64,000 nt of DNA from Flammeovirga pacifica (GTDB taxonomy: Bacteria > Bacteroidota > Bacteroidia > Cytophagales > Flammeovirgaceae): NCBI RefSeq assembly GCF_000807855.2, contig NZ_JRYR02000001.1, positions 380,619 through 444,618 of the forward strand. The letters run 5' to 3'. Below the pieces are notes generated by a model. It did no database searches and had not been told where the DNA came from. It was given only the letters and a program-made list of their open reading frames with translations. The position numbers and the translations under genes are program-made. Below are positions 33,561 through 44,500 of this stretch, one piece after another; positions within the stretch are counted from its first letter, which is position 1; each line of letters starts with the position of its first letter.

Positions 33561-36500
33561 ATGAATAGAATTTTCTTGATGCTGACAAGTTTTATCTTGT
33601 TTTCAGCAGGGGCTACCTATGCTCAAGAAAGAACAATCACAGGTACTGTAACAGATGCCAGTGATAAATCTGGACTTCCGGGTGTAAACATTTTAATTAA
33701 AGGAACATCACAAGGGGCGGTAACCGACCTTGATGGTAACTTTGCAGTACAAGTAGAAGAAGGCCAAAATACTTTGGTATTTTCTTTTATCGGTTATCAA
33801 ACTACAGAGTTTAACATTGCAAATTCATCTAATGTAAAAGTAGCATTAGAGCCAGATGCTGAAGAATTAGAAGAGGTTGTTGTTACAGCCTTAGGTATTA
33901 AAAGAGAAGAAAGATCTCTTGGTTATGCCGTTTCTGAAGTAAAATCAGATGATCTTGGCGAAAACTCATCTGCCAATTTAATGAACTCATTAAACGGTAA
34001 AGTAGCAGGTGTACAAATTACTCCAGTTTCAGGACCTGCATCTTCATCTAACGTGACCATTCGTGGTAATGCAGTGCTTTCTGGTTCTAACCAACCACTA
34101 TATGTAGTGGATGGAGTGCCAATGAGTAATTCAAATTTCGATAATGCCAGTGACCACGATAATGGTGGTATTGATACTGGTGATGGTCTTTCTTCTATTA
34201 ACCCTGACGATATCGAATCGATGTCAGTATTGAAAGGACCTGCAGCAACAGCATTGTATGGTACTAGAGCCATTAACGGTGTGATTTTGATAACAACAAA
34301 ATCAGGTGAAAAAAGAAAAGGTTTAGGTATTGATTTCTCTACAGGAGTTAACTTCGATGTAGTAGGAATTACGCCAACCATGCAAAATCAATATGCACAC
34401 GGTACTCAAGGAGCCTTCCCTACAGATCCAAAATCATCTGAAGGTAACAGAATGTGGGGTCCGAGATTAACGCCAGGTATGACTACTGATAAATATTATG
34501 ATGGCGTTGAAAGAACAGTTCAACACTATGATATTTATGATCAGTTTTACAAAAACGGTGTAACATTCAATAATAGTATTGCATTAACGGGCGGTAATGA
34601 AACTTCTAATGTTCGTTTCTCATATTCAAATATGAGTAACAGTGGTAACGTAGAAAATTCAACTTTTGATAGACATACATTTAACTTAAGAGGATCTACT
34701 AAAATGATCAACGATAAGTTGACATTAGATTCAAGAGTAACTTATACGCATCAGGAAGCCAACAACAGGATGTCTATGGGTAACTCAGTATACAACTACC
34801 AAAATGCATTGATGGGTATTCCAAATACTGTCAGCATGGATTGGATGAAAAATTACAAAGATGCAAACGGTCGTCCTGTTGGTCATAACCAAATTAATTC
34901 TAACCCATACTGGACAATGAATGAGGTGATGAACAAAGATAGACAAGATCGTATGTTAGGTATGTTAAGTTTGAATTATGAATTTAATGAAAACTTAAAC
35001 TTAGTTGCTCGTGGTGGTACAGACGTTATCTCATTTAGACAAAACGTTTTAGATCCATTGTATACTCCATTGTATGAGCAAGGTAGAGCTTTCGAAAGAA
35101 CGAACTTGAACACAGAAAACAACTTCGATTTCTTATTACAATATAGCAAGAAGTTTGGAAACTTTGATTTTAACGCAACAGGTGGTGGTTCATACATGTA
35201 CCAATTGATGGATGCTACTGATGTAGGTTCTGTAAACTTCGTTTCTGAAGATCAACAACACCCAGGTGCTGGTTCTGAAAGATTTGTAGATTTCCAAAGA
35301 TATGAAAGAGGTATCGCTTCAGTTTATGCAACTGCATCAATTGGTTATAAAGGCTACTTATTCTTTGATGTATCAGGTAGAAATGACTGGTCTTCTACAT
35401 TACCTATTAATAATAACTCTTATTTCTATCCATCAGTATCTACTTCGTGGGTATTCTCAGATATGGATTGGAATACTCCTGATTGGTTATCATTTGGTAA
35501 GTTAAGAGCATCATGGGCACAAGTAGGTTCTGATACAGATCCATATAGCTTGTTCTTACAATATAATGTAAATGGTATGCAAGGTGGCGGAATGAATAGC
35601 GGATATTATTCAATGGGTGGCATTGAAGGTCAAATCATCCCTAACCAAAACTTAAAACCATCTATGTCTAATTCTTATGAATTTGGTTTAGACTTAAGAT
35701 TATTTGATAACAAATTAGGTATTGATATCGCTTACTACAATCAAGTAGCTACCGATCAAATTCTTCCAGTAGATGTTTCTAATGCATCAGGTTATAATCA
35801 AGCTTTGATTAATGCAGGTGAAATTCAAAACAAGGGTGTTGAATTAATGATCAACTATTCTCCTGTACAGACAGATAATTTCCGTTGGGATATGATGGTT
35901 ACAGCGGCATACAACGAAAACCAAGTAGTTTCTTTAACAGATGGAGTAGAGTCATACTTACTGATGCCAACTTCTGGATCAGTATCAGTACAAGCTATCC
36001 CAGGTCAAGCGTATGGTGTAATCATGGGTAAGACATACGAAAGAAACGATGCTGGACAAGTAGTTGTTGACGAAAATGGTCTTCCATTAGTATCTGATGA
36101 AGTATCAGAAATTGGTAATTCTATTCAACCTTGGATGGCAGGATGGAGAAACACATTCTCATATAAGAGCTTCTCATTATCAGTATTGATTGATGGTAAG
36201 TTTGGAGGTCAGATTTACTCACAAACAAATGCTTCTATGTATGCAAATGGTAAGCATGTGGATACAATTGAAGGAAGACACGAATTTTATTCAGGACAAG
36301 GATGGAACCCAGGAAACTTAGTTACTGAAAGTGGTGAGGCATTTACTGGATCTGTTGATCCGGAATTATATTACCGTCAGATGGCACTAATTGATGAGCA
36401 ATTTATTTATAATGCTTCATTCATTAAGCTAAGAGAAGTTTCTATTTCTTATCGTATTCCTTCACAAAAGTTAGAGAGAACTCCATTTAGAAACTTATCG

Positions 36501-36656
36501 GTTACTGCCTACGGAAATAACTTAGGTTACTTATGGAGAAATACACCAAATATCGACCCTGAAGCATCATTTACTTCTGGTAACGGTCAAGGTATTGAAA
36601 TGTTCAACATGCCATTACCAAGAACATTCGGTTTTAAATTAAATGCTAACTTCTAA
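33561..36656 (+). CDS. SusC/RagA family TonB-linked outer membrane transporter
   Basis: About 1031 aa from ATG 33561, which begins a clear signal peptide (MNRIFLMLTSFILFSAGATY then AQE). An earlier in-frame TTG at 33531 would only add ten residues. A carboxypeptidase-like beta-sandwich domain follows (ITGTVTDASDKSGLPGVNIL). Then come a TonB-box region with EEVVVTALG, a plug domain (RGNAVLSGSNQPLYVVDGVP) and a 22-strand barrel ending in aromatic residues (LNANF). It forms, with the SusD gene 10 bases on, an uptake system for an oligosaccharide or peptide. No glycoside hydrolase lies nearby, so the substrate is unknown. Confidence 0.93.
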   Translation: MNRIFLMLTSFILFSAGATYAQERTITGTVTDASDKSGLPGVNILIKGTSQGAVTDLDGNFAVQVEEGQNTLVFSFIGYQTTEFNIANSSNVKVALEPDAEELEEVVVTALGIKREERSLGYAVSEVKSDDLGENSSANLMNSLNGKVAGVQITPVSGPASSSNVTIRGNAVLSGSNQPLYVVDGVPMSNSNFDNASDHDNGGIDTGDGLSSINPDDIESMSVLKGPAATALYGTRAINGVILITTKSGEKRKGLGIDFSTGVNFDVVGITPTMQNQYAHGTQGAFPTDPKSSEGNRMWGPRLTPGMTTDKYYDGVERTVQHYDIYDQFYKNGVTFNNSIALTGGNETSNVRFSYSNMSNSGNVENSTFDRHTFNLRGSTKMINDKLTLDSRVTYTHQEANNRMSMGNSVYNYQNALMGIPNTVSMDWMKNYKDANGRPVGHNQINSNPYWTMNEVMNKDRQDRMLGMLSLNYEFNENLNLVARGGTDVISFRQNVLDPLYTPLYEQGRAFERTNLNTENNFDFLLQYSKKFGNFDFNATGGGSYMYQLMDATDVGSVNFVSEDQQHPGAGSERFVDFQRYERGIASVYATASIGYKGYLFFDVSGRNDWSSTLPINNNSYFYPSVSTSWVFSDMDWNTPDWLSFGKLRASWAQVGSDTDPYSLFLQYNVNGMQGGGMNSGYYSMGGIEGQIIPNQNLKPSMSNSYEFGLDLRLFDNKLGIDIAYYNQVATDQILPVDVSNASGYNQALINAGEIQNKGVELMINYSPVQTDNFRWDMMVTAAYNENQVVSLTDGVESYLLMPTSGSVSVQAIPGQAYGVIMGKTYERNDAGQVVVDENGLPLVSDEVSEIGNSIQPWMAGWRNTFSYKSFSLSVLIDGKFGGQIYSQTNASMYANGKHVDTIEGRHEFYSGQGWNPGNLVTESGEAFTGSVDPELYYRQMALIDEQFIYNASFIKLREVSISYRIPSQKLERTPFRNLSVTAYGNNLGYLWRNTPNIDPEASFTSGNGQGIEMFNMPLPRTFGFKLNANF

Positions 36657-36666
36657 TCTAGATCCA

Positions 36667-38532
36667 ATGAAAAAAATTATTATAAATATATTCGTATTGG
36701 CTTTAGTAGCCCTTACTTCTTGTACAGATCGTTTTCAAGAAATGAACGATAATGACTATACAAGTGGTGATATGGACCCTAAGTATCAATTCACTTTTAT
36801 TCAAGCAAAAATCTTCTCTAACGGTCACGAAGGATATAGAGGTAACTTGATTATGGCAGGACCAATGTCAGGTTTAACTTCAAATCCTCAGTATACTCAA
36901 GGACAGGGTTTTAATAGAAGTGATTCATTTACAGAAGCTTCATGGACTTTATTATTCGGTGATATCACTAAAAACATCGAAGATATTAGAGTTCGTTTAC
37001 AAGCAAAAATGGATAATGAGGGAGAAGAAAATACAGGTAAGCTAGCTCAGGTGGCTATCGTTAAAGTGATTAACTTCTTAAGAATTACAGCACTTTATGG
37101 AGATATCCCTTACTCAGAAGCAGGAAAAGGTTATTCAGAAGGGATTTTATATCCTAAATATGATACTCAAGAAGAGATTTTTGAGCAAATGATTGCTGAA
37201 CTTTTAGAAGCTAGAACCAATTTAGCAGCGGGTAATTTATTCTCAGAGGATTACTATTACGGTGGTAATGCAGATAGCTGGGAGAGGTTGTGTAATTCAT
37301 TATTGATGAAAATTGGTATTTACATGTCAGCAGGTAATGAATCTAGAGGTCAAGAGGTTTTTGCCGAAGCATATGGTACAGGTAAATATATCTCTGCTCT
37401 TTCAGAGTCTGCGATTCTAGAACACAATGAAAGTGATGGCCCTTGGGGACAAACAACAAATGGTTCTGGTGTAGCCAATGAAGGTAGAGTAGGTGGACAA
37501 TCTTATCAGTTCTTCTCAGATAAGGCGTTGGTATCAATGCAGAAACTTCAAGATCCACGTATCTTCTGGGTAGCTTCACATATCGACAATTCAGGTTCTT
37601 CTACAGCAGCATTTGCCAATACATCAGAATATTCTAATTTTGATCCATTTGCTTACAATGATCAAGATGGTGATGAGTTTAAATATGTTCATTACAGAGG
37701 AGCAAAAGAAGGAGACCGTCCTGATGGTAACCGTGGTATTTATATGGTTGGTGATAATGTTGGATACTCAGCTTACACTATTACTGAAGTTGATGAATTC
37801 GGTAATTCTTATAATAACTTAGGTTATAAATTTAGCGAAGGTGGTCAATATGGTCAATTAGTTGCAGTTAGTCCTGCTACTATATTAAATGCCACATCAC
37901 CTACTATTGTTTTCGGTTCTGATGAAGCACACTTTATGATTGCTGAAGCGGCACAAAGAGGTTGGGTAAGTGCAGATAAAATGACACATTTTAAAACTGG
38001 TGTTGAACAAGCAATTAAAAAGTATCCTACGTTCTTTGGAGGAGGAGATTACGTAACAAGGTTTATCGACTTGTACAAAGATCAATCTAACCCATCATAT
38101 AACTGGGAAGATGAGGTGCAAAATTATGTAAGCACTGTAGCAAGTAACTTAGGATCAAATGGCGATCCTTTAGAGGCAATTGTTTATCAGCACTGGTTAT
38201 CTCAAATTGGTAATGGTTACAACTCATTTGCGATCTGGAATAGAACACACTATCCATCTTTTGTGAAGCAAAATATTTCTGGAGAGGATAGATCTATTTC
38301 ATTACCGGTAATGAATGTGGATCCGTTAAAAGATCAAACTGCTTCTAAGGTAGGTACACAAAATATAGAATTGCATACTGGTGGTATCACAAATGGTAAT
38401 AGACCTGCTAGATTCCCTTATCCAAATAGAGAATTTACAGTGAATCCAACAAATGCAAATGATGCCGTTAGAAATCAAAATGATAATCCATCATCAGATT
38501 TCATCTCAGCAAAACAATTTATGAGCTTTTAA
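36667..38532 (+). CDS. SusD/RagB-like nutrient-binding lipoprotein
   Basis: About 621 aa from ATG 36667, which gives a lipoprotein signal (MKKIIINIFVLALVALTSC). The upstream in-frame ATG at 36643 lies inside the SusC gene and is unlikely. The TPR-like helical pattern of the second SusD family (SusD-like_2) is seen early (GDMDPKYQFTFIQAKIF, WTLLFGDITKNIED) and late (YQHWLSQIGNGYNSFAIWNR). It caps the SusC barrel and captures substrate. Co-transcribed with SusC and closed by a strong terminator 85 bases after the stop. Confidence 0.9.
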   Translation: MKKIIINIFVLALVALTSCTDRFQEMNDNDYTSGDMDPKYQFTFIQAKIFSNGHEGYRGNLIMAGPMSGLTSNPQYTQGQGFNRSDSFTEASWTLLFGDITKNIEDIRVRLQAKMDNEGEENTGKLAQVAIVKVINFLRITALYGDIPYSEAGKGYSEGILYPKYDTQEEIFEQMIAELLEARTNLAAGNLFSEDYYYGGNADSWERLCNSLLMKIGIYMSAGNESRGQEVFAEAYGTGKYISALSESAILEHNESDGPWGQTTNGSGVANEGRVGGQSYQFFSDKALVSMQKLQDPRIFWVASHIDNSGSSTAAFANTSEYSNFDPFAYNDQDGDEFKYVHYRGAKEGDRPDGNRGIYMVGDNVGYSAYTITEVDEFGNSYNNLGYKFSEGGQYGQLVAVSPATILNATSPTIVFGSDEAHFMIAEAAQRGWVSADKMTHFKTGVEQAIKKYPTFFGGGDYVTRFIDLYKDQSNPSYNWEDEVQNYVSTVASNLGSNGDPLEAIVYQHWLSQIGNGYNSFAIWNRTHYPSFVKQNISGEDRSISLPVMNVDPLKDQTASKVGTQNIELHTGGITNGNRPARFPYPNREFTVNPTNANDAVRNQNDNPSSDFISAKQFMSF

Positions 38533-38616
38533 TCGATGGTTTGATAAAAGTAATTTGATATAATCAGAGTAGTTCAAAGAATGTTATTCTAAGAATTCAG
38601 GTTATGGTCAAGCATT

Positions 38617-38647
38617 CAAAGGGTACCTTTTTAAGGTGCCCTTTTTG
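38617..38647 (+). terminator. Terminator of the SusC/SusD operon
   Basis: Stem AAAGGGTACCTT / AAGGTGCCCTTT with a three-base loop and following T residues. Confidence 0.85.
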
Positions 38648-38755
38648 TTTATATCAAGAATAGTATATAATCCTTGAAAGAATCTTAGTGTAATTAAAAA
38701 AAATGGGAACAAAATGACCACTAAGGGTAGTTATCGTGTAAACCAATTATTACCA

Positions 38756-39289
38756 ATGAGATATTTCCTGTTAATACCTATTTTATTATTTAGTTGCGAG
38801 GAGTATAAAGAAATAAACTCATTTTCATCGCAACATACTAACATCATCAGTGCCTCTGATTGGGATGTAGATTCCCTTTCATTGCACACAAATTACTCAC
38901 TAGAACCTGGTAGTTACTCCACACAACTTGAATACGGTCCCGGTAAAGTTGATGTCAACTTTTACATTGAAGCAAGTAGTATTGGTGAGATAAAATGGCA
39001 CAATACAAAACCTGTAGATAAGACGTTGGTTAAAAAGTATTTTGAAGGAAACGAAGATATTTTTTTTCTGACCAATACTACTGTTGGAGAATGGAAGTAT
39101 AAGGAATACGAAGAAGTGTCTACAGTGGAAACTTTTACCCCAGGTTTTTTGATTGTGGGTGAACATCGTATAAAAACAAAAATATATGAAGACGACCCAA
39201 CAAGGATTTATTGTACCTATGAGAATAGGACTAACCTTGGAGAAAGAACATATCGTTTTCAAATACAATTTTATTTAACACCTCATTAA
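38756..39289 (+). CDS. Predicted lipoprotein, unknown
   Basis: About 177 aa from ATG 38756, which begins a lipoprotein signal (MRYFLLIPILLFSC). An in-frame ATG at 38714 would place 14 polar residues before it and is less likely. The rest is beta-rich with many Thr, Tyr and Glu. It lies after the SusC/SusD terminator with its own short leader. No family recognised. Confidence 0.65.
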   Translation: MRYFLLIPILLFSCEEYKEINSFSSQHTNIISASDWDVDSLSLHTNYSLEPGSYSTQLEYGPGKVDVNFYIEASSIGEIKWHNTKPVDKTLVKKYFEGNEDIFFLTNTTVGEWKYKEYEEVSTVETFTPGFLIVGEHRIKTKIYEDDPTRIYCTYENRTNLGERTYRFQIQFYLTPH

Positions 39290-39421
39290 ATGCTGAAAAC
39301 TTACTACTTACTTGATAAGTAGGACACCTCAAAAGAAGTGAGTTAATGTAAAATTAATTGATGTAGAATCTTATTTTTCTAAAGTATGCTTTCTTTAACT
39401 TTTAGCATGATTAATAATAAT

Positions 39422-39958
39422 TTAAACCTCAAGTTTTTTGTACCTCATTTCTACCATTCCAGAGGCATATTGTTTGCTGGATATCAATTTGAATTTGGAG
39501 ATTTTTCCAAAAGGAGAGAAGAGAGGGACGCCATTACCCAATACTACTGGAGCGATGAATAGTCTCATTTCATCAATTAACCCATTGTCTTGTAGTAAGG
39601 AGTTGATCTTGCCACCACCAATTAACCATATATCTTTATCCGATGGAAAATTCTTTAAAGAACGCACCGTACCCATAACATCTTCAGAGATAAAATCAAT
39701 GTGATCTTCTTTTAACTTATCTCGATTTTTAGTGATCACATAATTTATTTTTCCTTTATAGGGAAAATCTACACCCATATTTTTGATATGCTGATAGGTG
39801 GTGTTGCCCATAATTGTGGTGTCGATACTTTTGTAGAATTCATCATAACCATAGTTTTCATCATTATGGGTGAATTCATCCAACCATTGGACCCCTCCTT
39901 TGGCATCAGCAATTTTGCCATCAATACTCATGGCGATATAGGTAATTATTTTTCTCAT
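39422..39958 (-). CDS. Dihydrofolate reductase-like protein (RibD C-terminal family)
   Basis: 178 aa. MRKIITYIAMSIDGKIAD is the conserved first strand and loop of the YyaP/RibD-C reductase family. TTIMGNTTYQ, KDIWLIGGGK (NADPH-binding glycines) and FIAPVVLGNG are the other family blocks. These NADPH-dependent enzymes are related to DHFR, but the physiological substrate is usually not known. Single gene, convergent with the lipoprotein gene. Confidence 0.88.
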   Translation of the reverse strand: MRKIITYIAMSIDGKIADAKGGVQWLDEFTHNDENYGYDEFYKSIDTTIMGNTTYQHIKNMGVDFPYKGKINYVITKNRDKLKEDHIDFISEDVMGTVRSLKNFPSDKDIWLIGGGKINSLLQDNGLIDEMRLFIAPVVLGNGVPLFSPFGKISKFKLISSKQYASGMVEMRYKKLEV

Positions 39959-40237
39959 TTGATTTATTTTGGTTCTATGTTGAGTAAAAGAAACATTAAC
40001 AATTTAATCATTTAAAGATAGAAATTAAAAATCGAATATTTTTGAACTTTTTCTCTTTTCTATAGTTAATAAAATATTGAATTAAACTACTAGGAAGCTT
40101 GTTTTAGTAGTTTTAAACTATAATTATATCAAGAATGTAATTAATAGTAGAAAATACACTAATTATTAAACATTACTGATCAACTTACGTATAAAATTTA
40201 TATATTATTCTGAGAACTATTAAAAAAACACATATAT

Positions 40238-40474
40238 ATGAAGCCATTAAAATTCGGATCAATACAATTAATGCCCATTGCTCAAATAGGAGTAGTTTTA
40301 ACTTTTGTGTTATTAGGTTTAGCCGCTTTTGCTAAGTATTATGTTCTATCATTAGGAATAGAAATACCACAACGTTATTACATATATGTACCTATATTAA
40401 TTTTTAGTGGAGTTTGGCCTTTAATGATTAATAGAGGTATACAACCTAATCCCGAATTTGAGACGGAAAATTAG
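40238..40474 (+). CDS. Small two-helix membrane protein
   Basis: 78 aa with two hydrophobic helices (AQIGVVLTFVLLGLAAFA and YYIYVPILIFSGVWPLMI) and a short acidic tail. It is followed by a clear terminator, which supports it as a real gene. No family recognised. Confidence 0.6.
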   Translation: MKPLKFGSIQLMPIAQIGVVLTFVLLGLAAFAKYYVLSLGIEIPQRYYIYVPILIFSGVWPLMINRGIQPNPEFETEN

Positions 40475-40498
40475 AAATATTAATATTCAAGATATACA

Positions 40499-40536
40499 AA
40501 GTGCTTCATCAATAATTAGGTGAAGCACTTTTTTTT
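40499..40536 (+). terminator. Terminator after the small membrane protein gene
   Basis: Stem AAGTGCTTC / GAAGCACTT with a 14-base loop and seven or more T. Confidence 0.85.
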
Positions 40537-40572
40537 ATTTCTTATTTTGATGAGTTAAAGTTAGTAATATAG

Positions 40573-41211
40573 TTACCATTCCTCTTCATCCACTGTTTCA
40601 TCATTTTTATAAATTGATGGAAGCATTATTTCTTTGTATACAACAAAAATTCGGAGTAAAATGATGGTCAAAATCGGTATGATTTCAGTCAGTAGTCTAC
40701 TAAATCCAAAGTGATATAAAACGATATAAATACTTGCTCCCACACTACTTATTGTAGCATATATTTCTTTTTGAAATATTATTGGTATTTCATTTACTAA
40801 AATATCTCTAGAAACACCTCCAAATGCACCTGTAATGACTCCTAATATTATACAAATGATGTAAGGGAAATCAAACGTTAATCCTATTTGAACACCTGCC
40901 ACTGAAAATAGCGCTAAACCTATGGTGTCAAATAACAATAGTGATGTTCTGAACCGGTCCAATTTGTCTTGGAAGATCATTGCACAAACAGCCCCAGCTA
41001 ATATAAAATAGATATAACTAGGATCCTCCATCCAAAAAATATTCCTTCCTTCTATTAATACATCTCTTAATGTTCCTCCACCAACAGCAGTAACAAAGGC
41101 AACAATCAGTATACCAAAGGGATCTAGTTTTTTATTCATGGCCACTAGGGCACCAGAGATTGCAAAAGCAAAAGAACCTACCACGCCGATGTAGTAAATA
41201 ATTTCGTTCAA
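40573..41211 (-). CDS. TRIC / UPF0126 family membrane channel
   Basis: 212 aa with six to seven membrane helices in two repeats. Each repeat has the family glycine motif: TAVGGGTLRDVLI (about 41-53) and TGAFGGVSRDILVNE (about 126-140). Members are trimeric cation channels or, in some bacteria, glycine transporters (YicG type). A cytoplasmic acidic tail ends the protein. Single leftward gene. Confidence 0.9.
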   Translation of the reverse strand: MNEIIYYIGVVGSFAFAISGALVAMNKKLDPFGILIVAFVTAVGGGTLRDVLIEGRNIFWMEDPSYIYFILAGAVCAMIFQDKLDRFRTSLLLFDTIGLALFSVAGVQIGLTFDFPYIICIILGVITGAFGGVSRDILVNEIPIIFQKEIYATISSVGASIYIVLYHFGFSRLLTEIIPILTIILLRIFVVYKEIMLPSIYKNDETVDEEEW

Positions 41212-41439
41212 TGAAGTAGTATTTATGGTTAATTAATAAATGGCATTTCTAAGAATTTTATTTTTATAGAAAAAGCCATTGAAAATTCAGGGTGCAAAAA
41301 TGAAATAATCTTTTATTTCATCAAATAAGTTACTAAAAGATTTACACAAAATAATTCTTAATATGTTGATTGTTTTTAATCCCCTTCATTAATCAAGATT
41401 AATGCTTAATAAATTATGCTATTACATATAAAATTTTGT

Positions 41440-41496
41440 TAGTTTTGTAAACTCAATGAAGAAGAGATTTGGGAATGACGAATAAGTGAATTCGTC
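41440..41496 (+). promoter_or_regulatory. dnaE promoter -7 box and leader hairpin
   Basis: TAGTTTTG at 41440-41447 fits the Bacteroidota -7 consensus TAnnTTTG; no good -33 box is seen. The leader contains the hairpin TGACGAAT / ATTCGTCA (41475-41496), 26 bases before the start codon. Nothing else is found in the 41212-41521 gap. Confidence 0.45.
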
Positions 41497-41521
41497 AAAC
41501 TTAAGTTAGAAAGGACGCAGC

Positions 41522-44500
41522 ATGGCATACATCATATACGATACCGAAACCACAGGTTTACCGAAAAATTTTAATGCACCATTATCAGATTTAGAAAACT
41601 GGCCACGAGTAGTACAATTGGCTTGGCAACTTCATGATGATCATGGTAAATTAATTAAAGCACAAAATTTAATTGTACGCCCTGATGGATATACCATTCC
41701 ATTTAATGCGACAAAGGTACACGGTATTACGACTGAACATGCTTTAGCCGAAGGTCATCCAATTGCAGATGTTTTAGAAGAGTTTAAAGTAGACTTAGCT
41801 AAAGCGGATAGGCAAATTGGTCATAACCTTCAGTTTGATATTAATGTAACAGGAGCTGAATATCTAAGGGCAAACATAGAAAGCAGTATCCTAGAAGTGG
41901 AGGTGATTGATACCATGAAATCGTCCACTGATTTTTGTGCATTACCAGGTGGTCGTGGTGGTAAGTACAAATCTCCAAGCTTAACAGAACTTCATAATAG
42001 ATTATTTGGTGTTCCTTTTGCCGATGCCCATGATGCGGCTTATGATGTAGATGCTACAGCACGTTGTTTCTTCGGTTTGATTGAGCATGGGGTAGTTACT
42101 CCTATTAATGATGTGGCTGTTGAGGCGGTTATATATGATGCTCCTGAATTAGATGAAGCTAATTTTGCTTTTAAAACAGCTTCTAAAAATAAAGGTAGAG
42201 GATCTATAAGTAAAGAAGAAGGTTTAGCTCGTCTAAAAGATGTGCCATTTACTCATCTTCATACCCACACCCAATTTTCTATCTTAAGAGCAACTTGTAC
42301 CATTGGTGATTTGGTAGCGCGTTCAAAAGAGGAAGGCGTGCAAGCAGTTTGCTTAACCGATCATGGTAATATGTATACTGCTTATCACTTTGTAAGGGAT
42401 GTATTAAAAGCAGAATTAAAACCAATTGTGGGCTGCGAAGTATATATGGTGAATGATCGAAAGAAAAGAAAATTCACTAGAGATGATCCGGACAGACGCT
42501 CCAATCAGGTATTGATTGCTAAAAATAAAGATGGGTATCATAATCTGGCTAAATTATCTTCAGAAGGTTTTATTGAAGGAGCTTACACAGATAGAGATGG
42601 TACATATGCTAGAATTGATAAAGAAATACTTTTAGAATACAAAAATGATCTAATCGCTACAACTGGTGGGCTTCAGTCTCCGGTCAATAACTTGATATTA
42701 AATGTAGGTGAAGAACAAGCAGAACAGGAGTTTGTTTGGTGGTTAGAGCATTTTAAAGATGATTTTTATATAGAATTATGTCGTCATGGTTTGGAAGAAG
42801 AAGACCATGTAAACGATGTATTATTACGCTTTGCTGAAAAATATGATGTAAAATATTTTGCGGCAAATAATGTCTATTACATAGATGAGGAAGGTGCTTC
42901 AGCACATGATATTCTCTTGTGTGTAAAAGATGGAGAAAAGCAATCTACTCCAATTGGTCGAGGTCGAGGATTCCGATTTGGTTTCCCTAACCACGAGTTT
43001 TATTTTAAGACGGCTGATCAAATGAAAGAATTGTTTTACGATTTACCTGAGGCTATTGAATGTACCCAGGAAGTTGTAGACAAAATAGAATCTTATGTAT
43101 TAGCTAGAGATGTACTTCTTCCTGCTTTTGATATTCCTGAGGAGTTTAAAAATGAGGAAGATGAGAAAGATGGAGGAAAAAGAGGAGAAAATGCATTCTT
43201 AAAACACCTTACTTATGAAGGTGCCAAAAAACGTTATGGAGAAATTTCAGACGATATTCGCGAACGTCTAGATTTTGAATTAAAAACCATTGAGAATACA
43301 GGATATCCGGGTTATTTCTTGATTGTACAGGATTTTACAACAGAAGCTCGAAATATGGGTGTATCAGTTGGTCCTGGCCGTGGTTCTGCGGCAGGTTCTG
43401 CTGTAGCATATGCTATTGGTATTACCAATGTGGATCCCATCAAATATGATTTACTATTTGAGAGATTCCTTAACCCCGATCGTGTATCCTTACCCGATAT
43501 TGATATTGACTTTGATGATGAAGGTCGACAAAAAATTATCAACTGGGTAGTAGATAAGTATGGCTTTAATCAGGTATCGCATATTATTACTTATGGTACT
43601 ATGGCAGCGAAATCATCTATTAAAGATACAGCCAGAGTAATGGACTTGCCTTTAAGTGATGCAGATAGAATTGCAAAATTAGTTCCCGATATGAAGCTGA
43701 AAAAGTTATTCGGTATGTCTGATGATCAATTATCAGAAAAGCTGAATAATGAACAAATTGAAATGGCCAATGCCTTAAAATCTATTTCAACAGAAACAGG
43801 TTTAGAGGGACAGGTTTTAAATACAGCAAGGGTCTTAGAAGGTTCAGTAAGAAATACAGGTATTCACGCCTGTGGTATTATCATTACACCCGATGATATT
43901 ACTAAATTTATTCCGGTAACAACAGCAAGGGATGCGGATCTTCTAGTAACACAATTTGATAACTCTGTGGTAGAATCTGCAGGGATGTTGAAAATGGACT
44001 TCTTAGGTTTAAGAACCTTATCCATTATCAAAGATGCTATCAAATTAATTAAACAAAGACATGGAGTTGACATCGATCCAGATGATATTCCATTAGATGA
44101 TAGAAAGACTTACGAATTATATCAAAGAGGAGAAACCAATGGTACTTTCCAATTTGAGTCTGCAGGTATGCAGAAACACCTTCGTTCTCTTAAGCCCGAT
44201 GTTTTTGGTGATTTAATTGCCATGAACGCCTTGTACCGTCCAGGTCCTTTGGAATACATTCCGAACTTTATTGCTCGTAAGCACGGTGATGAAGAAATTG
44301 TGTATGATATTCCTAAAATGGATGAGTACTTAGCCGAGACCTATGGTATTACAGTCTACCAAGAGCAAGTAATGTTACTTTCTCAGTCTTTGGCAGGGTT
44401 TACAAAAGGTGAAGCCGATATGCTTCGTAAGGCAATGGGTAAGAAGATCTTTGCATTACTAGAGCAGTTAAAACCTAAGTTTATAGAAGGTGGTACATCC

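Noticed and set aside
39438-39704. Small open frames opposite larger genes (for example opposite the DHFR-like gene, dnaE, the SusC genes and the giant helicase)
   Set aside because: They lack recognisable motifs and leaders, and are fully covered by well-supported genes on the other strand or frame.
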